From IMG/VR virus record IMGVR_UViG_3300033153_007277, positions 1-64,000 of that record: 64,000 bases of DNA; one strand, given 5' to 3'. This DNA comes from a virus. The notes beneath the pieces were generated by a model. The model searched no databases and was not told the DNA's origin. It saw only the letters and a list, made by a program, of their open reading frames with translations. Position 1 is the first letter of the stretch, and each line of letters opens with the position of its first letter. The translations under genes and the position numbers were made by a program. Positions 53,438-59,757 of this stretch are shown here, piece by piece.

Positions 53438-53985
53438 TATATATCTTCAGTGTCAATCTTCTCAATTCCCATTTTTTCCTCGAAATCTTTGAGTCTGATT
53501 TTCGAAAGAGATATATGGCCTTTCCAAAATATAGCGGGATTTACATGATACACATTTTTACCTCTCTTCCCTGTAATAGCTATTGCCCCAAACTCTCTAA
53601 GTTGCCTCATAGATAAAACAACTGTTTTTCCTGACATTCCTAGTTTTTCTGCCAACTTTCTGTAGGAAATATCAAAGGCGTAGTTCTCGAATTTAGTCCT
53701 ACTGGCAATGTATAGTAAAATTTTTACGGAGCTGCCAGAAAGATTTTTCATTAAATCCTCTATTGGATCCTGATGCATGGAGATGAATGTTAGTCCATCT
53801 CTTTTTCCATTACGTATCTTCTTAGCTATCCTGCTGGCATCTTCTCCGATAAGTACAGCTACTGGGGTTGTTTCTCCTGTAACCTTATTTATAAAATACA
53901 AGGTATCTGGAGCAACATCCATGTCTTTCAATCGATCAAGCTGATTATAGAGTATGTGGTATGAGTTCTTAAGTGTTTTTGGCAT
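53437..53985 (-). CDS. RepL-like winged-helix protein
   Basis: A 182-residue protein. The central domain (about 85-160) has LSGSSVKILLYIASRTKFEN, YRKLAEKLGMSGKTVVLSMR and ITGKRGKNVYHVNPAIFWKG. This is the winged helix plus the N-P-x-x-F-W-K-G end seen in plasmid RepL-type initiators. Next to terminase it may act in replication-origin control, or as a small-terminase-like DNA-recognition protein. The two roles cannot be separated here. Confidence 0.65.
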   Translation of the reverse strand: MPKTLKNSYHILYNQLDRLKDMDVAPDTLYFINKVTGETTPVAVLIGEDASRIAKKIRNGKRDGLTFISMHQDPIEDLMKNLSGSSVKILLYIASRTKFENYAFDISYRKLAEKLGMSGKTVVLSMRQLREFGAIAITGKRGKNVYHVNPAIFWKGHISLSKIRLKDFEEKMGIEKIDTEDI

Positions 53986-54298
53986 CTTTTGATAATATCA
54001 ATCTCTTCAGGCTTTTTTGTATTTTTAATAAGTAACCCTGCTTCACCTTATGGGTTTTATTCTCTAATTGAAGCATTGCCTTCACAGCTCTGAGAAACTC
54101 TTCTGGTACCATATCTGCTTTAAGTCGGTTACAGTCGCCACATGCCGGAACACTATTCCTGTTGGCACGGATGCCATCACGAGATTCTGGTATTAAATGG
54201 TCTTTTGTACGGGAAAACTCGTCGATACTGCGCTTACAATAGTAGCACTTCGTAAGATCAATATCAACGCGATGTCCGTATATCTTTTTTCCTTTCAC
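53969..54298 (-). CDS. HNH nuclease beside terminase
   Basis: A 109-residue protein with CYYCKRS (about 18-24), then DHLIPESRDGIRANRNSVPA and CGDCNRLKAD (about 33-62): two CxxC pairs and the His-Asn metal site of the HNH fold. In many phages an HNH gene beside terminase assists genome cleavage during packaging. It overlaps the RepL-like gene by 17 bases. Confidence 0.8.
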   Translation of the reverse strand: MKGKKIYGHRVDIDLTKCYYCKRSIDEFSRTKDHLIPESRDGIRANRNSVPACGDCNRLKADMVPEEFLRAVKAMLQLENKTHKVKQGYLLKIQKSLKRLILSKDAKNT

Positions 54299-54696
54299 TA
54301 AGAGATTTTCTTCAGCTCAGCTAACCAATCTGGCATTAAAACTTCAGAATCAGAAACCATCTCAATCTGATTTTTATTCAACCAAACTTCAGTTCCTTTG
54401 AAACTCAAACAAACATCAAGATTTCTTTCGTGAACAACCTCTTTAAACTTCAATTTAACGTGCCCATCTTTAGTAGATGCAGCTTCAGGTTGTTTTTCAG
54501 TACTGGGAGGCACCGAAGGAATTGCTTTCTCCATTGCAGCGACAACTCTATTTTCGAAATTTGCACCTCTAGAGCTAATTCCAAGCTTGTCTCCAATGTT
54601 TTTAATGATCTCCTTTGTGGTATCTGCTTTATCAACAATTACCTTTAGTTTTTTAGCAGCAAGAGTCCATTCTGCTTTATTTTTTGGTTTTGCCAT
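54298..54696 (-). CDS. Hypothetical protein
   Basis: A 132-residue basic protein starting MAKPKNKAEWTLAAKKLKVI. Helical N-terminus, disordered Pro/Ser middle (IPSVPPSTEKQPEAASTKDG), beta-like end. The ATG at 54696 is preferred over a longer frame from 54795 because a -7-like box (TATATTTA) lies 14 bases upstream. It overlaps the HNH gene by one base. Confidence 0.55.
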   Translation of the reverse strand: MAKPKNKAEWTLAAKKLKVIVDKADTTKEIIKNIGDKLGISSRGANFENRVVAAMEKAIPSVPPSTEKQPEAASTKDGHVKLKFKEVVHERNLDVCLSFKGTEVWLNKNQIEMVSDSEVLMPDWLAELKKIS

Positions 54697-54709
54697 GACT
54701 TTTTTGGTG

Positions 54710-54717
54710 TAAATATA
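54710..54717 (-). promoter_or_regulatory. -7 box-like TATATTTA
   Basis: On the minus strand TATATTTA (54717-54710) differs by one base from TAnnTTTG and lies 13-14 bases before the ATG at 54696. A possible promoter for the HNH, RepL-like and terminase genes. Confidence 0.35.
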
Positions 54718-54724
54718 GTTATTT

Positions 54725-55066
54725 TTATTTTTTGATAATTCCGACCTCTTGTTTGATGATTTTCTGCTTTCCTTCTTCAGCAGCTTTTTGTTCATCCATT
54801 TTTTCAGCCATTGCCATAATAGTCATTCGAACTCCTGACTGTAAAACCATCATGTGCATTTTATCTATCAATGCTTTTGCTGGGGTTTTACCGGGAGCTA
54901 CAACTCTCATGAGCGGAGCGTCTTTGTAGTGTTCCGGATCACCTCCTTCCGGTACGCTTGGCTTTAGCATTAGCCAAATGTATTTCTCTTCTTTGTTTTC
55001 GGAAGTTTCGATTTTAGCGTAAGTTCCTGTGTGGGCTATAAGCCCGTTAAATGTTCCTAATGTCAT
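54725..55066 (-). CDS. Hypothetical protein
   Basis: A 113-residue protein. The first half (TLGTFNGLIAHTGTYAKIET, then YIWLMLKPSVPEGG) is beta-rich; the second half is helical with QSGVRMTIMAMAEKMDEQKA. It may be a small nucleic-acid-binding protein. No family recognised. Confidence 0.55.
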   Translation of the reverse strand: MTLGTFNGLIAHTGTYAKIETSENKEEKYIWLMLKPSVPEGGDPEHYKDAPLMRVVAPGKTPAKALIDKMHMMVLQSGVRMTIMAMAEKMDEQKAAEEGKQKIIKQEVGIIKK

Positions 55067-55078
55067 TTCTTTTGATTT

Positions 55079-55420
55079 TTATTGATTGATTTTCTTGATG
55101 TGTGAATATACCAGCTCAAATATCAAACTGAATAGTATTTTTATTAAAACGAATTTATAGATCCAATTGTCAAATTGAATTGCAATAGCTAATTGCCAAC
55201 TAGTATGGAACATGAATTGGAAGAAGTGCCATCCATCAGTAGTCCAGACAAAGATTGTTGTAGATCCCGGGAAGGCTGGTCCATTTTCTTTTTTCCCTAA
55301 TTTGTATTTATTTTTTGAACCCGTAGCTTTATCCCAGTACCCATTAAATTTCCCCTCAGACGATAAATCCATTAAGGCATTTGAAACAGCTGCTATAATG
55401 AGTAATACGATTATTATCAT
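55079..55420 (-). CDS. Membrane protein
   Basis: A 113-residue protein with an N-terminal hydrophobic segment (MIIIVLLIIAAVSNALM) and a second near the C-terminus (WIYKFVLIKILFSLIFELVY, about 86-105). The central part, rich in Lys, Asn, Trp and Phe, is probably extracytoplasmic (KGW-type aromatic motifs). Overlaps the next small membrane gene by ATGA. Function unknown. Confidence 0.55.
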   Translation of the reverse strand: MIIIVLLIIAAVSNALMDLSSEGKFNGYWDKATGSKNKYKLGKKENGPAFPGSTTIFVWTTDGWHFFQFMFHTSWQLAIAIQFDNWIYKFVLIKILFSLIFELVYSHIKKINQ

Positions 55421-55638
55421 TTGTTTTTTCTATAAATTAACCAAACTCTCAAAATAGCCAGGAATATTATGAACGAAAGAAATACTATAACACCTTCAAG
55501 AACGTAGGGGTCAAAGTCTTCTCTAGTTTGATATGATACGATTATTCCTAGAGATGCCATTCCACAGATGATGTAAATGGAGATTACGTTTCGGGGAGTG
55601 TCTGAGAGAAATTCCCAGAATGAGGTGTATTTTTTCAT
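55417..55638 (-). CDS. Small membrane protein
   Basis: A 73-residue protein with two hydrophobic segments (about 18-35 and 48-68) and a basic C-terminus (RVWLIYRKNK). It overlaps both neighbours by ATGA. Probably an early host-envelope modifier. Confidence 0.5.
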   Translation of the reverse strand: MKKYTSFWEFLSDTPRNVISIYIICGMASLGIIVSYQTREDFDPYVLEGVIVFLSFIIFLAILRVWLIYRKNK

Positions 55639-56834
55639 ATTTTTCCTTTTAATTCTTTTGCTTTATCTAGATACCATTTCTCTTTACCCATCTCCTGATC
55701 AACACCATCTTTATGCCCCAACCTCATTCTATACTTGAAGGCAGTCATTTCGCAGTACCAAGCGGTTTTCTCTGGACCCCAGATCTTTTCCATCATCTCG
55801 ATTGCTTCGAAGGGATATTGCTTGTAGTGGGAAGGATTAATTACATCCTCTCTGGTGTCTGTTCTAACAAGTATAGGTGGACGCTTTTTCGAACTTTCCA
55901 TTTGCTTTTTAATCGATTCGGCTATGTTGAATTTTGCCATGGGATGTTCAGTGAGGAAGAGATCGGTATCGGCTATGCCAGTGTAGTTGATTGGAGAATC
56001 ATCCTCTATGTTTGAAATTATTTCAGCGAATTTACCATTACTCCGTAGCAAAACACCATAATCTCTAGCAACGAACCAGACTTCTGATTCTTTTTCATCA
56101 TAACAATACTCACCAACACAGTAAACGTTTCTATCTTCTTTAGTTTTGAGACATTTAACTATTTCTGCATTTTTGTAAAATTCTCTAACCCCTCTCATAA
56201 TCGATTCTACTTTCAATTGAGCAGGTGTTGATTTCGAAAGAACGGGATTAGATTTTGCTGTATCATGCATCGCAAGAATAGTTTCTCTAGAATATCCTGA
56301 AACAATAATATTTACACCTCCAATTTTTTCAACTATTATTTTAGCATATTTACCATTACGGTAAACCGTGACGTAAGGGTCGTTAATTCCAAACCCTTTG
56401 GGCTGGAATAAAACCATGTTATTTCCAGAAGTACTAAAAGTGCCACCTTCAATTTTATATGGCATATTATTGTCGATACATGCAATCTTAATAGAATGCT
56501 TGAAATATGTTTTAACATCATCAAGTAAGCTAAGGATTGCGATTGGAGACTCTTCTTCTGAAGGACCACGTAATTCTCTACCGTAAGCTACAGTGGCCCA
56601 ATCACCATTTTCATGCATTAAAGGAGTTTTGTTTTTGCCTTCAATGTAATACAGCACATCATTGAAGTATCCTATACTCATGTCTGTAGGTAAGTCGACA
56701 ATCTTACCAGTAAGAGGACATGCTATAGCTCCAACATTACTGAATTTTGAATAAGCAACATCAAGCAACTTTTTCTGATCTTTTTCTGGTATTATCATAT
56801 TTGATTTCAATTTTATCGTTACCATAGAAACCAA
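55635..56834 (-). CDS. DUF3310-containing protein with long N-terminal extension
   Basis: A 399-residue protein. The C-terminal 65 residues (NPSHYKQYPFEAIEMMEKIW, then YCEMTAFKYRMRLGHKDG and a final WYLDKAKEL helix) are a complete DUF3310 domain, usually found alone as a small phage protein annotated as a putative nucleotide-kinase-like domain. The first 320 residues show repeated beta-rich units and no family I recognise. An internal start (M12, at 56801) is possible. The fusion is unusual; the domain role is uncertain. Confidence 0.6.
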   Translation of the reverse strand: MVSMVTIKLKSNMIIPEKDQKKLLDVAYSKFSNVGAIACPLTGKIVDLPTDMSIGYFNDVLYYIEGKNKTPLMHENGDWATVAYGRELRGPSEEESPIAILSLLDDVKTYFKHSIKIACIDNNMPYKIEGGTFSTSGNNMVLFQPKGFGINDPYVTVYRNGKYAKIIVEKIGGVNIIVSGYSRETILAMHDTAKSNPVLSKSTPAQLKVESIMRGVREFYKNAEIVKCLKTKEDRNVYCVGEYCYDEKESEVWFVARDYGVLLRSNGKFAEIISNIEDDSPINYTGIADTDLFLTEHPMAKFNIAESIKKQMESSKKRPPILVRTDTREDVINPSHYKQYPFEAIEMMEKIWGPEKTAWYCEMTAFKYRMRLGHKDGVDQEMGKEKWYLDKAKELKGKI

Positions 56835-56895
56835 ATCGAGCCCCTCTTACTCTGATGGAAGCCGACTTAATACTATTTGTAACTTGGGTTAACAT
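56761..56895 (-). CDS. Candidate 44-aa protein overlapping the DUF3310 gene
   Basis: A short frame beginning MLTQVTNSIKSASIRVRGAR and ending just inside the start of the DUF3310 gene in another frame. It is kept because a start codon and a following conserved-looking Arg/Gly segment are present. The overlap is large unless the downstream gene starts at 56801. Uncertain. Confidence 0.3.
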   Translation of the reverse strand: MLTQVTNSIKSASIRVRGARFGFYGNDKIEIKYDNTRKRSEKVA

Positions 56896-56902
56896 TTATT
56901 TT

Positions 56903-57232
56903 TTAATGATATACTTTTTTGAATATATAAGCTCTGTTGGTTTTCTTTTCCAACCAAAAAGATAGCTTATCAGGAACAGGAATCGATACAGCCCACCTCA
57001 AATAAGGAAGTATCCCAATTACACCAATACCCCAGTGTCCTGAACAAACTACTGATAGCTCTAAATTAAAACTATCAAGTATCCAAAACTTAAAAAACAA
57101 CCAATGGAAGCTAAAAGACCTAGTGTTATGTTTGTCTGATTTTCTTTTAACTACATTTGGAAGCAGTGGAAATTTATTACTTCTATACCAGGTTGGTTTT
57201 CTATAGTTTTCATTTTCTTTTACGTTACTCAT
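56903..57232 (-). CDS. Hypothetical protein
   Basis: A 109-residue protein with a strongly basic N-terminus and a Phe/Trp-rich centre (SFHWLFFKFWILDSFNLELS), followed by an aromatic C-terminal region (GHWGIGVIGILPYLRWAVSI). It could be a membrane-associated or DNA-modifying accessory protein; no family recognised. Confidence 0.5.
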   Translation of the reverse strand: MSNVKENENYRKPTWYRSNKFPLLPNVVKRKSDKHNTRSFSFHWLFFKFWILDSFNLELSVVCSGHWGIGVIGILPYLRWAVSIPVPDKLSFWLEKKTNRAYIFKKVYH

Positions 57233-57235
57233 AAT

Positions 57236-57403
57236 TTATTTTTCAATTATTTTTACCATTATTGCGGTTGCCCTCACATCACCTTGATGAACTGTCTCAC
57301 TGTAAGATTTTATCACAAAACCTTTTTTGCCATTTTCATTTAATGCATCTTGGAGATCTTCGAGTTTGTCGGTGTGTATTACGATATGTTCGGCTTCTTT
57401 CAT
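57236..57403 (-). CDS. Small protein (55 aa)
   Basis: A short frame encoding a small mixed-charge protein (MKEAEHIVIHTDKLEDLQDA and VRATAIMVKIIEK) with a beta-alpha-beta pattern suggesting a small ferredoxin-like or nucleotide-binding fold. It is the first minus-strand protein gene downstream of the RNA cluster, so an RNA-cluster transcript would run into it. Confidence 0.5.
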   Translation of the reverse strand: MKEAEHIVIHTDKLEDLQDALNENGKKGFVIKSYSETVHQGDVRATAIMVKIIEK

Positions 57404-57425
57404 AATTTCAATCTAAAAAGAATTA

Positions 57426-57455
57426 GGTGGGTTTTTTTAAGTTTGGCGTCCCACC
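57426..57455 (-). terminator. Hairpin at the end of the RNA cluster
   Basis: GGTGGG (57426-57431) and CCCACC (57450-57455) pair around an 18-base loop that holds the A-run on the minus strand. It is a weak terminator candidate: a T-rich stretch (CTTTTTAG) follows at about 57421-57411. It may act as a processing barrier between the tRNA-like gene and the protein gene. Confidence 0.35.
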
Positions 57456-57478
57456 TTCTTCCCTATCTTACTCGTTAG

Positions 57479-57552
57479 AACGATTAGCAGGATTCGAACC
57501 TAATACGAACTATTTCTAGATCAGCCATCACCAACTCGGCATCTCTAATCGT
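57479..57552 (-). tRNA. tRNA-like A (abnormal anticodon arm)
   Basis: Acceptor ACGATTA/TAATCGT pairs perfectly (7 bp). The D arm GCCG-AGTTGGTGA-TGGC is normal and the T arm TTAGG-TTCGAAT-CCTGC is acceptable, with one mismatch. But the acceptor-to-D linker is 5 instead of 2 bases. The anticodon segment GATCTAGAAATAGTTC forms a stem only with a T-T mismatch and a 6-base loop without U33. The variable loop is short. It is either a degenerate tRNA or a tRNA-shaped RNA. A hairpin motif shared with tRNA-like B precedes it. Confidence 0.5.
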
Positions 57553-57555
57553 TAC

Positions 57556-57596
57556 GCTCGTCGTTTCCGAGCTGTCATACAACCTCCCTATGTTGT
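57556..57596 (-). repeat. Conserved pre-tRNA hairpin motif, copy 1
   Basis: TATGACA (57579-57573) is followed by GCTCG-GAAACGA-CGAGC (57572-57556), with a CATAGGGAG tract (57592-57584) upstream. A second copy precedes tRNA-like B at almost the same distance (27 against 28 bases from TATGACA to the first tRNA base). It may be a processing signal, a ribozyme element or a promoter-like leader. Confidence 0.45.
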
Positions 57597-57665
57597 AATC
57601 GTGACATGGTTACTGCTTATATTGAAAAAGGCATTCTAGTTACCATGTAAACCCATTCGCCTTTG

Positions 57666-57748
57666 TGCTAGGGGGATGATTCGAACATCCAACCTGTAGG
57701 TCAATTTTACTGCTTCCTACCGCTCTTACCTGCTTGAGCTACCCACGC
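57666..57748 (-). tRNA. tRNA-like B (15-base anticodon loop)
   Basis: The D arm GCTC-AAGCAGGTAA-GAGC is good and the T arm GGATG-TTCGAAT-CATCC is perfect. The acceptor GCGTGGG/CCCTAGC has two central mismatches. The anticodon stem GTAGG/CCTAC is perfect but encloses 15 bases instead of 7. These can refold as a short CA/TG stem with a 7-base loop GTAAAAT (U33 present, AAA in anticodon position). This is a possible extended anticodon arm or tRNA remnant. Confidence 0.5.
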
Positions 57749-57753
57749 AATTT

Positions 57754-57817
57754 CCCAGTCTTTCCTGAGTGTCATATCTGCCCTGAAAGGTGTTTCGGAT
57801 TAATCCAACTCCCTATG
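57754..57817 (-). repeat. Conserved pre-tRNA hairpin motif, copy 2
   Basis: CATAGGGAG (57817-57809), TATGACA (57776-57770) and CTCAG-GAAAGA-CTGGG (57769-57754) mirror copy 1 at 57556. The spacing to the first base of the following tRNA-like sequence is nearly the same, while the bases between CATAGGGAG and TATGACA differ in length. Confidence 0.45.
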
Positions 57818-57835
57818 CCTACTCATGTAGCTCGA

Positions 57836-58140
57836 TAAGCGACCCGACTCTTACGGGTTATCGTTTAATGAGTGGGGGATTATCGTTTCCCCCAGTACGT
57901 TCTACGCTGCAACTCTAAGCTGCGGTGTAAAAAGGTTTATAACTTTTGCAGTTATATTTATCAATCTAAAGTTCATTACCCTTATCTCGCTGTCAAATCC
58001 AGGTCACCCCCATATATCCACCAGAGGTTTGATAGTTCCTAACTCTGGCCCATTGGAAAATGGTAGTGGAGGTGGGGGAAATCGAATCCCCGTCCAAACA
58101 AGTAGCTAATAACAAATTGTGCCATGCACTAGATTAATGT
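57836..58140 (-). ncRNA. ssrA: Circularly permuted tmRNA candidate
   Basis: On the minus strand the 3' part comes first. T arm GGGGA-TTCGATT-TCCCC (58091-58075) is preceded by GGAC and followed by acceptor CACCTCC and discriminator A (58074-58067). After 55 bases comes a textbook tmRNA 5' end, GGGGGTG followed by ACCTGGATTTGACAG (58011-57990). GGGGGTG pairs with CACCTCC over 7 bp (one G-T). A P2-like helix joins CGAGATAAG (57989-57981) with CTTGTTTGG (58102-58094), continuing TAATgAAC with GTTATTA and TAGATTGA with TTAATCTA. A tag frame starting GCA (57949) encodes AKVINLFTPQLRVAA and a TAG stop (57904-57902). Hairpins GGGGG...CCCCC (57893-57874) and CCCG...CGGG (57857-57843) follow. tmRNA rescues stalled ribosomes. 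The outer ends of the two pieces are estimates. Confidence 0.72.
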
Positions 58141-58144
58141 TTTT

Positions 58145-58418
58145 AAATGTAAATAAAATTAGATCAACTTACATGCTATCGTGGCAAGGCTAATTGTATT
58201 TACCAATATGTTAAAGAACTAACGAGGTTCTCCTGCTACTAACTTATTGTTTTCATTAATGATTCGACTGTCCATAAACTCATAAATCCTTTCGGTGCTT
58301 TTCCAACTATCTTTTACAAAGCATCAAACAGCGTTGCTTAAACTTGATCTCATGAAACCAAGATATGGCCTCCCTCATTAACTATTCAATAAATCAAAGA
58401 ACCTCTTTTCTATGCTTG
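58145..58418 (-). other. Structured non-coding segment of unknown nature
   Basis: This segment lies between tRNA-like C and the tmRNA. It has no convincing open reading frame but several pairings: GATCAAG...TTTGATG (58347-58319), CC-GAAA-GG (58290-58283) and a promoter-like TAGTTCTTTAACATAT (58221-58206). The last could start the tmRNA precursor. An ACCGAAAGG also occurs in tRNA-like C. It may be a spacer, the 5' leader of the tmRNA or another RNA gene. Confidence 0.4.
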
Positions 58419-58574
58419 CAGTGCAAACAGGATTTGAACCTATGGACCCTTTCGGTAGTTGCTTCCCTACTCCGGGTCAGTAGTTGTTATCCTTGAGCAA
58501 CAAATAAAGAAGTTTACTCTTTATCAATCATTTGGATTAGACCACCGCTTTCAACCATACTTAGCTATTGCACT
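58419..58574 (-). tRNA. tRNA-like C with 81-nt insertion at the anticodon
   Basis: A perfect acceptor stem AGTGCAA/TTGCACT (58574-58568 with 58426-58420), TA linker, D arm GCTA...AAGC with GG in the loop, and a T arm ATAGG-TTCAAAT-CCTGT. The anticodon stem GGTGGT (58546-58541) can pair with ACTACC (58459-58454), but 81 bases lie between. The insert holds hairpins ATAAAGA-GTAAACT-TCTTTAT and CTACT-GACCCGG-AGTAG. The latter loop can pair with GGGTC (58449-58445) as a pseudoknot. The whole is 156 nt instead of about 75. It is an intron-containing or composite tRNA-like RNA; the type of intron is not recognised. Confidence 0.45.
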
Positions 58575-58846
58575 ATGACAATATTGCATCTCTACAACAA
58601 AGCCATTGCAAATGTAAACAAATATCTGAAAGTAACAAAAGAAAAACCAACTGTTTACATAACAACCCCCACTTTTATTCAATCAAACAACACATACCCA
58701 ACCAATTACAAACCCCCCCTATAAAGTATTTAATCTATAACACAAAGAATCCTTAATATAGATATTTATGAAGACTCCGGAACATAGCCTAAGTTATTGT
58801 TCTTCGCCCCCACCAAGCTCTGATCTATTCAATGGACCTTGGGTGG

Positions 58847-58943
58847 CAAAATGTAATAATTAAATCGTATGTGGCACTTACATAATATACTTTTATTTAC
58901 TTTACTATACTTTACTTTACTTGCATTGCGAACGCATTGGCTA
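58847..58943 (-). promoter_or_regulatory. Putative promoter region for the RNA cluster
   Basis: Read on the minus strand: TAGCCAATGC (58943-58934), repeated AAGTAAAG/AGTAAAGTA, GCCACATA (58875-58868) and TTACATTTTG (58856-58847). This reproduces in the same order the block before the gene at 2128 (TAGCTACCCAATGC, AAGTAAAG, GCCACATA, TTACATTTG). The -7 box has one extra T, so strength is doubtful. A CCACCCAAG/CTTGGTGG hairpin follows on the transcript. It is the likely start of transcription for the minus-strand RNA cluster. Confidence 0.5.
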
Positions 58944-59500
58944 CCTATCCATCACCCATATAGGTAATCTATGGGTACCCATTAAGTACCTATTCCCTCC
59001 CCATGTACGGGTACCTCATATATAAACACCCCCACCCCTTTTAACTTCTTGATTATCAAATTGTTATAAGTGCCATATTCTATCTGGAGAAAAAGTATTG
59101 ATGAAATATCAGGGATAATACTACTGGGGGTAATCCGTATCCGTGGGGGTAGTATATAATACAATAGGCCCCCACCCCTTTTCAAACCGAAACCCCCAAC
59201 AACTTAACCTCCTAAAACCCAAATCCTTAACTATCTTTACTCTTTTACCCCGTAACCCCTTTGGGAGGGGCTACTCTCTTGAGGGTCACTTAGTTAGCTG
59301 AGTATTCATTGCAGAGCTTCGCCTCCCAAGGCGGGGCGGGGTGCTCTTTGTCAGGGGCAAAAACCTACCCCCCAGCCCCATGACCTATTCATCCATTACC
59401 TTAATACACTGAGTTACAACACATTGCCCCGAATGGGTATCCAATGCTAACCTATTAGTAGCCCACCTTTTACCCATAACATCGGGCCTATTGCATTGTA

Positions 59501-59526
59501 TTATATCTATATATTATATCTATATA
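59501..59526. repeat. Perfect tandem repeat of TTATATCTATATA
   Basis: Two exact 13-bp copies (59501-59513 and 59514-59526) in an AT-rich tract. In a non-coding region at the divergence of transcription this may be a DNA-unwinding element or protein-binding iterons. Confidence 0.7.
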
Positions 59527-59757
59527 GAGAGTGGACACACCTTTAGGGGGTTGGTACTAATCACTACAGCCCAGTGATACCAACACATTCACACATTCAA
59601 TTTGTTTCTCTCAGCATTTAGCCTGATGTTTACAATGTCGACAGGCAAACGAGCCAACAGACATACACACTGACAAGCACATGACACGAGCATTACATGT
59701 GTACCTTTTCACTCACATCTACACAGTGAGAGTTTAACACAGATTAAACGAGGTTGC

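Noticed and set aside
57604-57648. Hairpin ACATGGT...ACCATGT as a further tRNA gene
   Set aside because: It has a 7-bp stem but only 31 bases inside, with no D or T arm.
57915-57950. Alternative tag frame CKSYKPFYTAA within the permuted tmRNA
   Set aside because: It also ends in AA but starts at TGC, not a usual resume codon. The GCA frame of 15 residues ending in VAA fits known tags better.
58067-58373. One-piece tmRNA with 5' end at 58373 and a tag frame ENNKLVAGEPR
   Set aside because: The acceptor pairing would be only 5 of 7 and the conserved GAC after TGGTTT is missing, whereas the 5' end at 58011 matches the consensus fully and pairs over 7 bp. The tag would not end in a hydrophobic Ala-Ala.
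58568-58756. 62-residue plus-strand frame
   Set aside because: It overlaps the conserved RNA cluster, has no recognisable domain and lies opposite the 5' half of tRNA-like C.
58982-59185. 67-residue minus-strand frame in the control region
   Set aside because: It is made of Ile, Pro and Tyr from C-rich repeats; no start context or neighbouring coupling.
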